A program made the translations under genes and the position numbers. From an uncultured beta proteobacterium (GTDB lineage: Bacteria; Pseudomonadota; Gammaproteobacteria; Burkholderiales; Burkholderiaceae_C): DNA of 5,358 nt. The notes beneath the pieces are model-generated. The model had not been told where the DNA came from, ran no database searches, and saw nothing but the letters and a program-made list of their open reading frames with translations. Each line of letters begins with the position of its first letter. Positions within the stretch are counted from its first letter, which is position 1. Location: contig CAIQEX010000533.1 of the NCBI GenBank assembly GCA_903870955.1, forward strand, positions 1 through 5,358. The letters run 5' to 3'. Positions 1-5,358 of the stretch are shown here, one piece after another.

Positions 1-453
1 ATAGCGCGCGTGGTGGGTGTTGGCGTATTCCGCAATGCCGCGCCACAAAAGACTGAGCACCTGCATGGAGCGGTGTTCCTTCGCGATGCAGGCCCGCCCC
101 AACTCCAAAATCTCACTGCGGTATGCGTCATACGCAGAGAACGCAAACTCCTGTTCACAGTAGTAGCCTCTGTGCAAGGCAGCGCTTTGGCCGGTTTGCA
201 TGCGGTAGGTGCCAACGATGCGTCCGTCGGCCGCGTGTTCAACCATCAAATGGTCACACACTTCGTCAAAAGGGTCGGCGTCCAAACCGGTCAGATGCGA
301 TGCCGACAGACCTTCACGTAATTCAAGGTTGAACACATTGAAGCGCAGCATTTGCACGGCACGCAAATCAGCCGGTGTCTGTGCCCATCGCAAGGTGTAC
401 GGGGCCAGTGTCGAAAAGAGCCCTTTTGCAATCAGGGTGTGTTCAGTTGTCAT
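1..453 (-). CDS. OlsB-like GNAT N-acyltransferase (old label 'putative hemolysin'), 3' end outside window
   Basis: Translating the minus strand from the ATG at 453-451 gives 151 uninterrupted codons to the window edge; the C-terminus is missing. The protein resembles the Acetyltransf_5 / L-ornithine N-alpha-acyltransferase (OlsB) family, which moves a 3-hydroxyacyl chain from acyl-ACP onto ornithine as the first step of ornithine-lipid synthesis at the inner membrane. Visible family motifs are LRFNVF (residues 36-41), [10 protein letters not shown] (62-71), GRIVGTYRM (77-85), GYYCEQEF (about 96-103), the hallmark ELGRAC (117-122) and LLWRGIAEY (135-143). Start choice: a strong GAGGAGG ribosome site (460-466) lies 6 nt upstream of the ATG, inside the end of msrB. 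The start overlaps the msrB stop by 11 nt, which points to translational coupling. The family is clear. The substrate (ornithine, another amino acid or an amine) is inferred, so no symbol is given. FeeM-type N-acyl amino acid synthases are the main alternative. Confidence -1.
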   Translation of the reverse strand, partial: MTTEHTLIAKGLFSTLAPYTLRWAQTPADLRAVQMLRFNVFNLELREGLSASHLTGLDADPFDEVCDHLMVEHAADGRIVGTYRMQTGQSAALHRGYYCEQEFAFSAYDAYRSEILELGRACIAKEHRSMQVLSLLWRGIAEYANTHHARY

Positions 454-901
454 GGCCAACCTCCTCGACTTGGTCCAGAAAATCGGCGTAGCCCTCGGCG
501 ACCATTTGCCCGCGTGGAACAAACCGCAACGAGGCCGAATTGATGCAGTAGCGAAGGCCACCGCGATCGCGTGGTCCATCGGTAAACACATGCCCCAGAT
601 GGCTGTCGCCGTGGGTCGAACGCACCTCAACCCGGACCATGGAGTGGCTCTCGTCTCGTAGTTCTTGTACGAATTGAGGGGTAATGGGCTTGCTGAAGCT
701 GGGCCACCCGCAACCCGAATCGAATTTGTCAGAGGATGCAAATAGCGGTTCGCCAGACACGATATCTACATAAATGCCCGGCTCCTTGTTGTGCAGGTGA
801 ATGCCAGTCCCCGGCCTTTCTGTGCCGCTGTGTTGGGTCACCTTGAACTGCTCAGGCGTAAGCGCCTCAAGGGCTTGTGTGGATTTGCTGTAGCGTGTCA
901 T
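443..901 (-). CDS. msrB: Peptide-methionine (R)-S-oxide reductase MsrB, zinc-free PilB-like form
   Basis: The 152-residue protein is a complete SelR/MsrB domain. It reduces methionine-R-sulfoxide in oxidised proteins using a catalytic cysteine and is recycled by thioredoxin. Motifs in order are [13 protein letters not shown] (42-54), SGCGWPSF (62-69), [13 protein letters not shown] (98-110) and [11 protein letters not shown] (117-127). C119 is the catalytic cysteine. C64 sits where the recycling cysteine of Neisseria PilB lies, 55 residues before the catalytic one. H101, H104, D108, R117 and N121 fit the known active-site positions. The two CxxC zinc pairs of E. coli MsrB are absent (VSG and STHGD stand in their places). 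No signal peptide is visible, so a cytoplasmic location is inferred. The ATG start gives the normal family length, but its ribosome site is weak. It is the first gene of a pair with the downstream acyltransferase, overlapping by 11 nt. The identification is very secure. Confidence -1.
   Translation of the reverse strand: MTRYSKSTQALEALTPEQFKVTQHSGTERPGTGIHLHNKEPGIYVDIVSGEPLFASSDKFDSGCGWPSFSKPITPQFVQELRDESHSMVRVEVRSTHGDSHLGHVFTDGPRDRGGLRYCINSASLRFVPRGQMVAEGYADFLDQVEEVGHDN
460..466 (-). promoter_or_regulatory. Strong Shine-Dalgarno for the acyltransferase, inside msrB
   Basis: The minus strand reads GAGGAGG with a 6-nt spacer before the ATG at 453-451. It lies within the last codons of msrB and fixes the start of the overlapping downstream gene. 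Confidence -1.
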
Positions 902-1165
902 CGTGGCTTGCTTTCATAAGACACGCGCCCTGTCATATGCCGTCGTGATGAACAGTGGTGTCTAAGCAGTAGTCGTTGGAGCACGAAAAAACTTACAGCA
1001 TTGCCTACATATTTCTCATGCTCTGACGACTGGAAGTCACTCGCCCCATTTTTGTGCGCGTTTGAAGGATCGCACGGCCCACTCTCACCACTTTGAGACT
1101 TCGGATTGGAGAGTCAGTTTTGTAAAAATAGTTGAAATACTTCCACGTGCTTGACACCGCGCGGC

Positions 1166-1181
1166 TGCAGGTCCGGTGCCA
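1166..1181 (-). promoter_or_regulatory. Possible sigma-54 (-24/-12) promoter facing msrB
   Basis: Read on the minus strand, this site is TGGCACCGGACCTGCA. It matches the sigma-54 pattern TGGCACG-N4-TTGCA with the required GG and GC at exact spacing and two mismatches at less critical positions. Transcription would begin near 1155, giving msrB a leader of about 250 nt. No enhancer-binding-protein site was recognised and no activator gene is nearby, so this may be a chance match. Confidence -1.
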
Positions 1182-1290
1182 TAAATCGCTATGTTGCTTT
1201 TTTGCATTTCCATGTCGAGGCCGTAACATTCTGGCTGCGACAGATCCAAACTTTTCGTGCTTAATTGAACTTGCCGGTGGGGGACTTAAA

Positions 1291-1295
1291 AGGAG
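1291..1295 (+). promoter_or_regulatory. Shine-Dalgarno for the chemoreceptor gene
   Basis: AGGAG, preceded by AAA, lies 9 nt before the ATG at 1305. It supports that start, which places the first membrane segment at about residue 10, as expected for this family. Confidence -1.
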
Positions 1296-1304
1296 TGGAA
1301 TCGA

Positions 1305-3380
1305 ATGGTTGGGAAACATCAAAGCACGCCGTACGCGGTTCTCGCAATTGTGGCGGGCATCACGCTAGGAGGCATGTGGCTTTGGCATAGCTCTGAAAAA
1401 CGTGCGGCGCAGAATGCGTTCATCGACTCCCACATAGCCACCGTGGTGCACAACAAGCAGCGCAATCTGGAATCAATGTTTGACGACCTGTACCAGAACT
1501 TGCGCACGATCTCCTTGCTGCCCAGCGTTCGTGGCATTACAGGTAAAAACCGGGCCAACGAAAAAGAAGATGTTGTGGCAAGCAAACGCTTTACGCCCGA
1601 CGCCCGGGAAACCGTTCAGCAAATATTCAACAACCTGCGCGGAAGTGTGAGCGTGTCCGAGGTCTACGCCGTCATTGATGGTCTGGACGCTGCGAAAGGC
1701 GAAGTTCCGTTTTTCATGTACGACACGGTGCACTTTGGTGAGGACAAGGCCGAAGAAGAGCCGCCAAAGGGTGGAGATATTCCTGAGGCCGACGAGTCTG
1801 CCGAATACGCCTACTTCCCAAAGCAGATGGAGCTACTCAAGCAGGCGCACCCTACGTTTTCCTATACCGCGGCTGACAAGATTCCGGTATTCGCGTCACC
1901 TTTGATGACCACCTGCGACAACACGCAATACGTCTCAAAGAGTTCCGGCAACGTGCATGAAACCGCCGGACTGCTGTATTCGGTGCCGTTTTACAGTGCT
2001 ACAACACAGAAATTCACCGGGGTTATTTCTGGCATCCTGCGCAGCAACGTGCTGGAAGCTGCCTTGCTGGGCGTGCCGTTTATCCCGATAACGCCGGACG
2101 ATCTGACAAGCCAAAAAAAGGATGGCTGGAGTCTGCCGCCTGCGGCGCAGTTCATGCTGAGCAACGAGGCACATGGCATCCATATCGTCGACAGACGCAA
2201 CCTTACACTGTCGACCTCCCTGGCTCAAGGCGTCCCGGGTCGCAACACTTTTAGCGTCAAACTCGACGTCCATGGTGAACCTTGGGTCCTGTCCTACTTT
2301 TTGCCGGAGGAAACCATTCAGGCGGCCACCGCCGATAGCGACCGCAGCTTTGCGCTGCAAATGCTGTTGGTCATCGGGGTGGTGGTCGCGATTGGCTTTC
2401 TGCTGCGGATCTTGGGGGGTATCAATTCGGCGGCCACCGAGTTTGGGCAGGTATTTGCGGCCCTGTCTAGCGGCAACCTGACGCGACGCGTGCAGGGCAG
2501 TCTGAGCGGTGGCATGCGACAGCTGCAAATCGACGCCGACCAAACGGTCGACAAGCTCAACGCTATCGTGATGCAAATTCAGTCTGCCAGCAGCACGATA
2601 AGCGCTGCTGCAGGCGACATTACCCATGGCAACGCCAATATCCGCGAGGGAACGGACGCACAGGTATCGAGCCTGGTTACTGCCACCCACACCATGGACG
2701 ATCTCACCAAGGCAGTCAGGCAGAGCGAGGAAAGTGCCCGAATGGCCAATCAACACGCCCACAGCGCCTCAGAAGTAGCGATTGACTGCGGTCGGGTCGT
2801 GACCGATGTGGTGAACACCATGCAGCAGATCAACCAGTCCTCGCAAAAAATTGCGGAAATCATTTCAGTGATTGATGCCATAGCCTTTCAGACCAACATC
2901 CTCGCCCTGAATGCGGCAGTCGAGGCGGCACGTGCCGGTGAGCAGGGCCGGGGCTTTGCGGTGGTAGCCACGGAAGTTCGCAGTTTGGCTGGCCGTTCAG
3001 CCAACGCTGCACAGGAAATCAAGAAGCTGATCAACGAATCAGTCGGTAAGGTCAGCGCTGGCACGGCCTTGGTCGACCGGGCCGGCCAAACCATGCAGGA
3101 AGTTGTTCGCTCGATTCAGCAGACCACCGACCTGGTGTCGGCTATCGCTGCGTCAAGCGCGGCCCAAAGCAGGGGAATCACCGATGTGCACGGCGCTATC
3201 GAGACGATGGGGCAGTTGACCGAGCGGACCGCTTCCATGGTCTCTCAAGCAGAAGCTTCAGCGAACAATCTGGAGGAACTGGCAGCGGGTCTGTCAGCCA
3301 TGGTGTCGTCTTTCACCATCGAAAACTCGGGGCAGGTTGGCCACTCAAATTCCCGTGTCAGGCGCCTGTCGACCCGTTGA
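1305..3380 (+). CDS. Methyl-accepting chemotaxis protein, transmembrane, Tsr-type 36-heptad class
   Basis: This 691-residue receptor is predicted to sense a periplasmic signal and control CheA through CheW. Order of parts: a short cytoplasmic N-terminus; TM1 at about 10-27; a periplasmic sensor at about 31-348; TM2 at about 349-370; a HAMP-like stretch at about 371-420; then a coiled-coil signalling domain to about 670. The hairpin tip (about 528-565) carries the classic FQTNILALNAAVEAARAGEQ and GRGFAVVATEVRSLAGRSA blocks. An alignment from memory to E. coli Tsr runs without gaps at an offset of 155 residues from the HAMP through the tip, indicating the 36H class. The sensor has SEVYAVIDG (118-126), an acidic segment (146-167), PVFASPLMTTC (194-204) and LLYSVPFY (223-230). 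It may be a double-Cache-like fold, but that is inferred and the ligand is unknown. The HAMP lacks its usual proline and Glu. The N-helix methylation sites are replaced by A452, T459 and D466. There is no C-terminal NWETF-type CheR tether. No che genes are adjacent. Confidence -1.
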   Translation: MVGKHQSTPYAVLAIVAGITLGGMWLWHSSEKRAAQNAFIDSHIATVVHNKQRNLESMFDDLYQNLRTISLLPSVRGITGKNRANEKEDVVASKRFTPDARETVQQIFNNLRGSVSVSEVYAVIDGLDAAKGEVPFFMYDTVHFGEDKAEEEPPKGGDIPEADESAEYAYFPKQMELLKQAHPTFSYTAADKIPVFASPLMTTCDNTQYVSKSSGNVHETAGLLYSVPFYSATTQKFTGVISGILRSNVLEAALLGVPFIPITPDDLTSQKKDGWSLPPAAQFMLSNEAHGIHIVDRRNLTLSTSLAQGVPGRNTFSVKLDVHGEPWVLSYFLPEETIQAATADSDRSFALQMLLVIGVVVAIGFLLRILGGINSAATEFGQVFAALSSGNLTRRVQGSLSGGMRQLQIDADQTVDKLNAIVMQIQSASSTISAAAGDITHGNANIREGTDAQVSSLVTATHTMDDLTKAVRQSEESARMANQHAHSASEVAIDCGRVVTDVVNTMQQINQSSQKIAEIISVIDAIAFQTNILALNAAVEAARAGEQGRGFAVVATEVRSLAGRSANAAQEIKKLINESVGKVSAGTALVDRAGQTMQEVVRSIQQTTDLVSAIAASSAAQSRGITDVHGAIETMGQLTERTASMVSQAEASANNLEELAAGLSAMVSSFTIENSGQVGHSNSRVRRLSTR

Positions 3381-3401
3381 ATCCGACGTCCTGCATGGCG
3401 G

Positions 3402-4070
3402 CTAACCGGTAATAATCGGCCTCAAGGTATCGACCTCATCCACCAAAAAATCGAACAATGCCGCTACCCGTGGCGTGTGCCTCAGCTCTGGCGTGGTGAG
3501 CAATCGCCAGATGCGTGCCAGTTCAGGAATGGGGCCGAGCACGCGTACCAAGTCGGGTTCAGCGTCCCCCAGCGCAGTCGGTAGGGGCGCCAGACCGATA
3601 CCCGCTTTGACTGAATAAACCAACCCGAGCACGCTGTTGTTGCGTGCCACGACATGTGCAGCGGGGGCCACCTGTCGCAGCCACAGTGTTGCACGGTGAT
3701 TTGGCATGGTTTCGTCAAAACCCACCCACTCAGGTCGTTCAAGATCTTCCACGCATTCCGGTTGGCCGCGCCGTGCAATGTACTTCGGGCTGGCGTATAC
3801 CGCCCACAATGAGTCTCCGACCTTGCGTCCGACTAGCGCGTTGTCCTCCGTATCTCCCGAGCGCAGGGCAATGTCCACCTCCCCATTGGAAAAGTCGAGG
3901 TACTTGTCACTCATCACGAATTCCACTTCCAGACCGGGATAGCGAGCCCGAAACCGGTCCAACAAAGTCGAGTGGGTGATGCGGTACATCAACGGCTCAG
4001 GACAGGTCAGGCGCACAACACCCGAGACCTCGCGCTGGAACGATTGAAAGCGCTGGGTCAGAGTGTCCAC
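3402..4070 (-). pseudogene. LysR-type regulator remnant: effector domain only, DNA-binding domain lost
   Basis: The 222 codons from a GTG at 4070-4068 encode nearly the whole LysR substrate-binding domain: GVVRLTCPEPL (about 17-27), RYPGLEVEFVMSDKYLDF, GEVDIALRSGD, then GLAPLPTALGD near the C-terminus. Family members are about 300 residues. The missing ~75 are the winged helix-turn-helix and most of the linker helix. In frame, only three codons (W, C, A) separate the GTG from a TAA upstream. The minus strand up to 4254 contains no HTH in any frame, so this is a loss and not a frameshift. Without the HTH it cannot act as a normal DNA-binding regulator. A GAGG some 10 nt before the GTG could still allow translation of a bare effector domain, but I think a pseudogene is more likely. 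It converges on the chemoreceptor gene with only 21 bp between their stops. The family call is secure; the effector and targets are unknown. Confidence -1.
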
Positions 4071-4254
4071 TGCGCACCATTACCTCAACTTTATCCGTTC
4101 GTCTGCGAGCCCGATTCAGCAAATCCTGGGTCGGCTCGCACCAGACGTTGCAGCCGCCGCCTGGGCCGAAATGGAAGATCGGCTAGGTGTCTTCACGACG
4201 GCTGATGGCTGGGTTGTCCCGAATGAACTGCTACTGACGGCGGGGCAGAGGTGA
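4063..4254 (+). pseudogene. C-terminal fragment of a SAM-dependent methyltransferase
   Basis: About 60 codons, from roughly 4072 to the TGA at 4252-4254, read like the end of a class I SAM-dependent methyltransferase. There is a YLNFIRSSASPIQQIL segment, then an alanine-rich helix with WAEMEDRL, and a C-terminal GWVVPNELLLTAGQR. Close family members end in a similar NELLLTxGxR. The Rossmann fold with the SAM-binding glycine motif, some 200 residues, is entirely missing. The frame upstream meets a TGA within a few codons, inside the antisense of the LysR remnant. The GTG at 4063 is therefore only the first available start codon and not a believable gene start. It is non-functional on its own. 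The family assignment rests on recalled C-terminal patterns, so confidence is moderate. Confidence -1.
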
Positions 4255-4619
4255 CGCATAGATGAGTTTTACAGTTAAGTTCAACCCATATGTGGATTCG
4301 AGACACAGAAACAATATGAACGATTGCGGGCATCCCTGGGATTTCCAAACACGTTGAGCAACCGCCACGAAGGACAATTTCAGTCCGCCGCAGTTAGCCG
4401 GTGGCGTTTACCCTGGCTGTTGAATTCAAGGGCTAGCGTAACGCTGGGTCACCCGAAAGCTGCCTGTCGTGAACGACGCGAGTCGCGGCGGAACTGAGAT
4501 TGCCGGTCCTCCATTGCTAACCTTCATTATTGAAAATTGCTGGCCAGTGAGGTTAGCGGGCAGAATCGGGCTTGAAGCGGAAGTGCAGCATTGAGAATTG
4601 GTCTCCCCATACCGGTCAC
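4255..4619. other. Gene-free stretch with short inverted repeats
   Basis: No believable gene occupies these 365 bp. One minus frame (4728-4426) crosses them but its first third is the shadow of the transporter gene. Short inverted repeats are visible: CGCCAC/GTGGCG arms at 4363-4368 and 4401-4406, AGCGTAACGCT at 4435-4445, CGCGAGTCGCG at 4477-4487, and GCTAACC/GGTTAGC at 4516-4557. None is followed by a T-run, so no intrinsic terminator is claimed for either flanking gene. The content may be a degraded gene or a dispersed non-coding element; I cannot tell which from one copy. Confidence -1.
4516..4557. repeat. Inverted repeat with 7-bp perfect arms
   Basis: GCTAACC (4516-4522) and GGTTAGC (4551-4557) are perfect reverse complements around a 28-nt loop. 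Two flanking G-T pairs would extend the stem to 9 bp. The loop itself contains a TTCA-TTAT-TGAA mini-hairpin (4523-4534) and the palindrome CTGGCCAG (4540-4547). It resembles an integron attC hairpin only in outline, since the core sites do not fit the RYYYAAC/GTTRRRY pattern. Confidence -1.
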
Positions 4620-5358
4620 TCAACTGGCAACATCTTGCATTTGGTCGAGAACAGGCTCCCATTGAGTTCTGACAAACCAGAAAGACAGCGCGAACCCAAG
4701 CGCACCAACGCCAGAAAATATCGACCACATGGTGCGTCCATCCATATTTAGCGTCATCCAGCTGCCAGCGTAATACCCCATCGAACCGCCAATCGCGGAG
4801 GCCACACTAAGTGCCCCAAAAAATGTACTTTGACTGCCGTCCGGTGCCAACTCTGTGACCAGAGTTTCAATCGCCGGGAGTATCAAGGTCTCCACTACCG
4901 TGTAGCAGCCAACGAATAAAAGGAACCACCAAACCGTAGTCAATAGGGGAGCTGAGAAGAAAAAGACCGATGCCATCACGTATACCCTGGGCAATACGGT
5001 GCGAGGTGATGTGTTCTCCATCACGGCCATGGAACCCACCATGAACACTAGACCCACCAGACCATTCACCAAGAACATCTTCGGTACAGCGGCGGCTCCC
5101 GCCAGCTGACTAAGGTAAATCGGAAAGGAAACATACAGTTGGGCAAACAGGAAATACCACGGCACCACCGCAACCAGAAAGAAAAAGAACCTGCGGTCGG
5201 TTAACACTCGCCGCAGGCTCACAATCAAAACCGTTCCTTTGACGAATGCAGAGTCAATGTCTTTCTGAGCAAATACCCATAATCCCAAGCATCCAAATAG
5301 GAAGCTACTTACGACAAATGCCAGCCTGACGTCATACATCAAAAGGACACCAGACATC
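4620..5358 (-). CDS. MFS transporter, DHA1/MdtH-like, C-terminal half (5' end outside window)
   Basis: The visible 246 codons end at a TGA (4622-4620) and stay open to the right edge. The first in-window ATG (5357-5355) is not taken as the start, because what follows is only the second half of a 12-helix major facilitator. About seven membrane segments can be seen (visible-part numbering): 10-30 (TM6), 57-78, 94-113, 120-138, 143-161, 181-200 and 212-229, with a charged central loop between the first two. The ETLVTELAPDGSQSTFFG block followed by AIGGSMGYYAG matches the region around helices 10-11 in MdtH-type drug/H+ antiporters, where a P-x-x-x-TL-x-x-LA motif precedes a GxxxG-rich helix. 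It is probably an inner-membrane, proton-driven exporter of small molecules. The substrate cannot be inferred. It lies downstream-to-downstream with the methyltransferase fragment, and no terminator is evident after its stop. Confidence -1.
   Translation of the reverse strand, partial: MSGVLLMYDVRLAFVVSSFLFGCLGLWVFAQKDIDSAFVKGTVLIVSLRRVLTDRRFFFFLVAVVPWYFLFAQLYVSFPIYLSQLAGAAAVPKMFLVNGLVGLVFMVGSMAVMENTSPRTVLPRVYVMASVFFFSAPLLTTVWWFLLFVGCYTVVETLILPAIETLVTELAPDGSQSTFFGALSVASAIGGSMGYYAGSWMTLNMDGRTMWSIFSGVGALGFALSFWFVRTQWEPVLDQMQDVAS

Larger units (their letters stand above)
902..1304. other. Divergent intergenic region between msrB and the chemoreceptor gene
   Basis: These 403 bp separate msrB (leftward) from the chemoreceptor gene (rightward) and must hold both promoters. 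No convincing coding sequence lies here: a 105-codon minus frame across it has no family-like features and runs into the chemoreceptor start. The base composition is more AT-rich than the flanking genes around 1115-1140 and 1181-1230. On the plus strand, a TTGCAT (1202-1207) and a TAACAT (1224-1229) separated by 16 bp form a weak sigma-70-like candidate for the chemoreceptor gene. I see no good sigma-28 flagellar promoter. On the minus strand there is a -24/-12-like match, listed separately. No tRNA, riboswitch or terminator with a stem followed by a T-run was recognised. Confidence -1.

Noticed and set aside
10..661. Several plus-strand frames over the left operon
   Set aside because: They are antisense to the acyltransferase and msrB, whose motifs are unmistakable.
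1151..1156. A perfect TTGACA -35 box on the plus strand upstream of the chemoreceptor gene
   Set aside because: No acceptable -10 lies 16-18 bp downstream; the nearest AT-rich hexamer (1180-1185) is 23 bp away.
1005..1322. A 105-codon minus-strand frame in the msrB-chemoreceptor gap
   Set aside because: No ribosome site of note, no family resemblance, and it starts inside the chemoreceptor coding region; treated as chance.
1935..2762. A 275-codon open frame on the minus strand inside the chemoreceptor gene
   Set aside because: It lies wholly antisense to well-conserved receptor codons, has no recognisable domain and has low-complexity His/Arg/Gln content typical of a GC-rich shadow frame.
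3381..3401. A bidirectional terminator between the convergent chemoreceptor and LysR genes
   Set aside because: The 21-bp gap has no stable GC-rich stem and no T-run on either strand.
3644..3979. A 111-codon plus-strand frame antisense to the LysR remnant
   Set aside because: It is proline/arginine/serine-rich, without domain features, and shadows the conserved LysR effector domain.
4516..4557. Integron attC recombination site
   Set aside because: The outer arms do not fit the RYYYAAC and GTTRRRY core sites, and there is no integrase or adjacent cassette.
4426..4728. A 100-codon minus frame across the end of the transporter gene and the gene-free stretch
   Set aside because: Its first part is the transporter gene read in another frame, and the rest has no support beyond being open.

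Overview
This window looks like a chromosomal segment from a beta-proteobacterium, probably Burkholderiales/Comamonadaceae (Rhodoferax-like). That assignment is inferred from a GC content in the mid-to-upper fifties by eye, from the style of the proteins, and from the gene mix: msrB with a hemolysin/OlsB-like acyltransferase, a large Tsr-type chemoreceptor, a LysR regulator and an MFS transporter. No ribosomal or other marker gene is present, so it is not proven.

Layout. (1) Positions 1-901, minus strand: a two-gene operon. msrB encodes a zinc-free, PilB-type methionine-R-sulfoxide reductase. Its last codons overlap the start of a GNAT-fold, OlsB-like N-acyltransferase that runs off the left edge. 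(2) Positions 902-1304: a 403-bp divergent intergenic region with a possible sigma-54-type element facing msrB and a good ribosome binding site for the next gene. (3) Positions 1305-3380, plus strand: a complete 691-residue transmembrane methyl-accepting chemotaxis protein. It has a large periplasmic sensor, a degenerate HAMP and a 36-heptad-class signalling domain in which the usual N-terminal methylation glutamates are absent. (4) Positions 3402-4254: two gene remnants back to back. A LysR-type regulator (minus) lacks its whole DNA-binding domain. A SAM-dependent methyltransferase (plus) retains only its last ~60 residues. Both are broken at the same point near 4063-4080, which looks like the scar of one deletion or rearrangement. 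(5) Positions 4255-4619: 365 bp without a gene, with several short inverted repeats. (6) Positions 4620-5358, minus strand: the C-terminal half of a DHA1/MdtH-like MFS transporter that continues past the right edge.

The genes do not form one pathway. msrB and the acyltransferase are probably co-transcribed and translationally coupled. The chemoreceptor stands alone with no che genes nearby, as is common for MCPs. I did not find a clear novel system. The items most worth a second look are the double-truncation scar, the apparent loss of canonical adaptation sites in the chemoreceptor, and the structured gene-free stretch beside the transporter.
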